Shown: positions 63,543-64,000 of the stretch, piece after piece
How positions within the stretch are numbered: the first letter of the stretch is position 1
How the letters are laid out: every line of letters starts with the position of its first letter
DNA from: Doris montereyensis
Taxonomy: Eukaryota > Mollusca > Gastropoda > Nudibranchia > Dorididae
Length of the DNA stretch: 64,000 bases
Direction of reading: 5' to 3'
Assembly: GCA_037039925.1 (NCBI GenBank)
Contig: JAXRKP010001271.1
Location: 42,501 to 106,500 of the forward strand
Translations under genes and position numbers: made by a program
The notes under the pieces: model-generated
Seen by the model: only the letters and a program-made list of their open reading frames with translations
Database searches by the model: none
Told to the model about the DNA's origin: nothing

Positions 63543-64000
63543 AACACCTTGGATCTATGTTCAATCCCGTTTTTAGCCGAATCAAATAAAAGGCAAACCA
63601 TATGGCTCAACAGCTTATGTTCCCACAATATCATTTGATGAGAAAAATAACTAAGGGAAATAACAAGTCTACAAATAGTCTCCCTTTAACTAACCTCGCC
63701 TGATGCAACTTGTCACTAATGTCACCCAAACACACCATGCCTATTTCTAAACATAAACGTTCACATCCACAGAGAAATAATACAAACATGGCTTATAAAA
63801 TCTTTTTATAATGATACTGATATATCAAATATATTTTAATGTAAGTAAAACATGCTATAATTATGAATATAATACCTTTACTACTATTACACAGTATAAT
63901 TATGATCATGAAAGGAAAATATTTGTGTAACACTTGTATTCTCCACCTACACATGTAGGCAAAACTTGAATGAACGACCATTTTGATGAATGTAAAAAAT
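63543..64000. other. unassigned DNA at window end
   Basis: No feature recognised after the array. The sequence is AT-rich and apparently unique. Confidence 0.5.

Noticed and set aside
59515..63634. Open frames of up to 1124 codons on the minus strand (Val/Gly/His/Cys/Trp-rich)
   Set aside because: They arise from a 13-bp unit with no stop codon on that strand in any phase. Three overlapping registers are equally open, there is no signal of codon selection, and the sequence is pure satellite.

Overview
This window is nuclear DNA from an animal. Genes are split by introns with GT-AG boundaries, coding exons occupy only a few percent of the sequence, and the rest is dominated by tandem repeats, tRNA-derived SINE-like elements, small inverted-repeat transposons and decayed retroelements. 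The repeat style (clusters of AGATCT/TCTAGA, tRNA-headed SINEs, very long minisatellites) suggests a mollusc, perhaps a heterobranch gastropod. That assignment is an inference from general impression, not a database match.

Two protein-coding genes can be supported, both on the + strand. The first (coding exons between 3530 and 13785, eight exons, 373 codons plus stop) is an orthologue of the membrane-anchored monoacylglycerol lipase ABHD6. It has an N-terminal membrane segment, an HGFSA oxyanion motif, a G-V-S-M-G nucleophile elbow, an acid in GREDW and a catalytic His in KCGH. The second (exons between 37636 and 54646, nine recognised exons, about 580 codons, upstream start exon not identified) is a BTB-BACK-Kelch (KLHL-type) protein, probably a Cullin-3 substrate adaptor. 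No functional link between the two genes is visible.

Layout: 1-3500 upstream region with a possible promoter near 850-930; 3530-13785 ABHD6; 13786-20330 non-coding DNA with MITEs and SINE-like elements; 20330-21475 47-bp array; 21480-22600 inverted-repeat-flanked relic of a LINE endonuclease; 22838-23110 full tRNA-SINE; 23280-25165 50-bp array; 26010-30300 SINEs, microsatellites and arrays; 31100-33105 microsatellite and 31-bp array; 33285-36735 SINEs and a long CT repeat; 37636-54646 the Kelch gene, whose introns are almost entirely arrays (27, 35, 34, 44, 24, 56 and 34 bp units plus long TTA and AG tracts); 55440-58080 LTR-retrotransposon relic of Ty3/gypsy type and a LINE tail; 58770-59440 MITE and short array; 59600-63540 a roughly 300-copy 13-bp array; 63541-64000 unassigned.

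The most notable signals are: (i) 29-bp tandem amplification of BOTH splice junctions of one ABHD6 intron, the donor about 9 times and the acceptor about 4 times; (ii) tandem arrays seeded from inside SINEs and MITEs; (iii) a set of single-base frame breaks, mostly at homopolymers, in both genes. The exon phases become consistent once these are allowed for, which points to residual consensus errors (or early decay of the Kelch gene). No previously undescribed multi-gene system was found. Very long open frames in the arrays are a by-product of stop-free repeat units.
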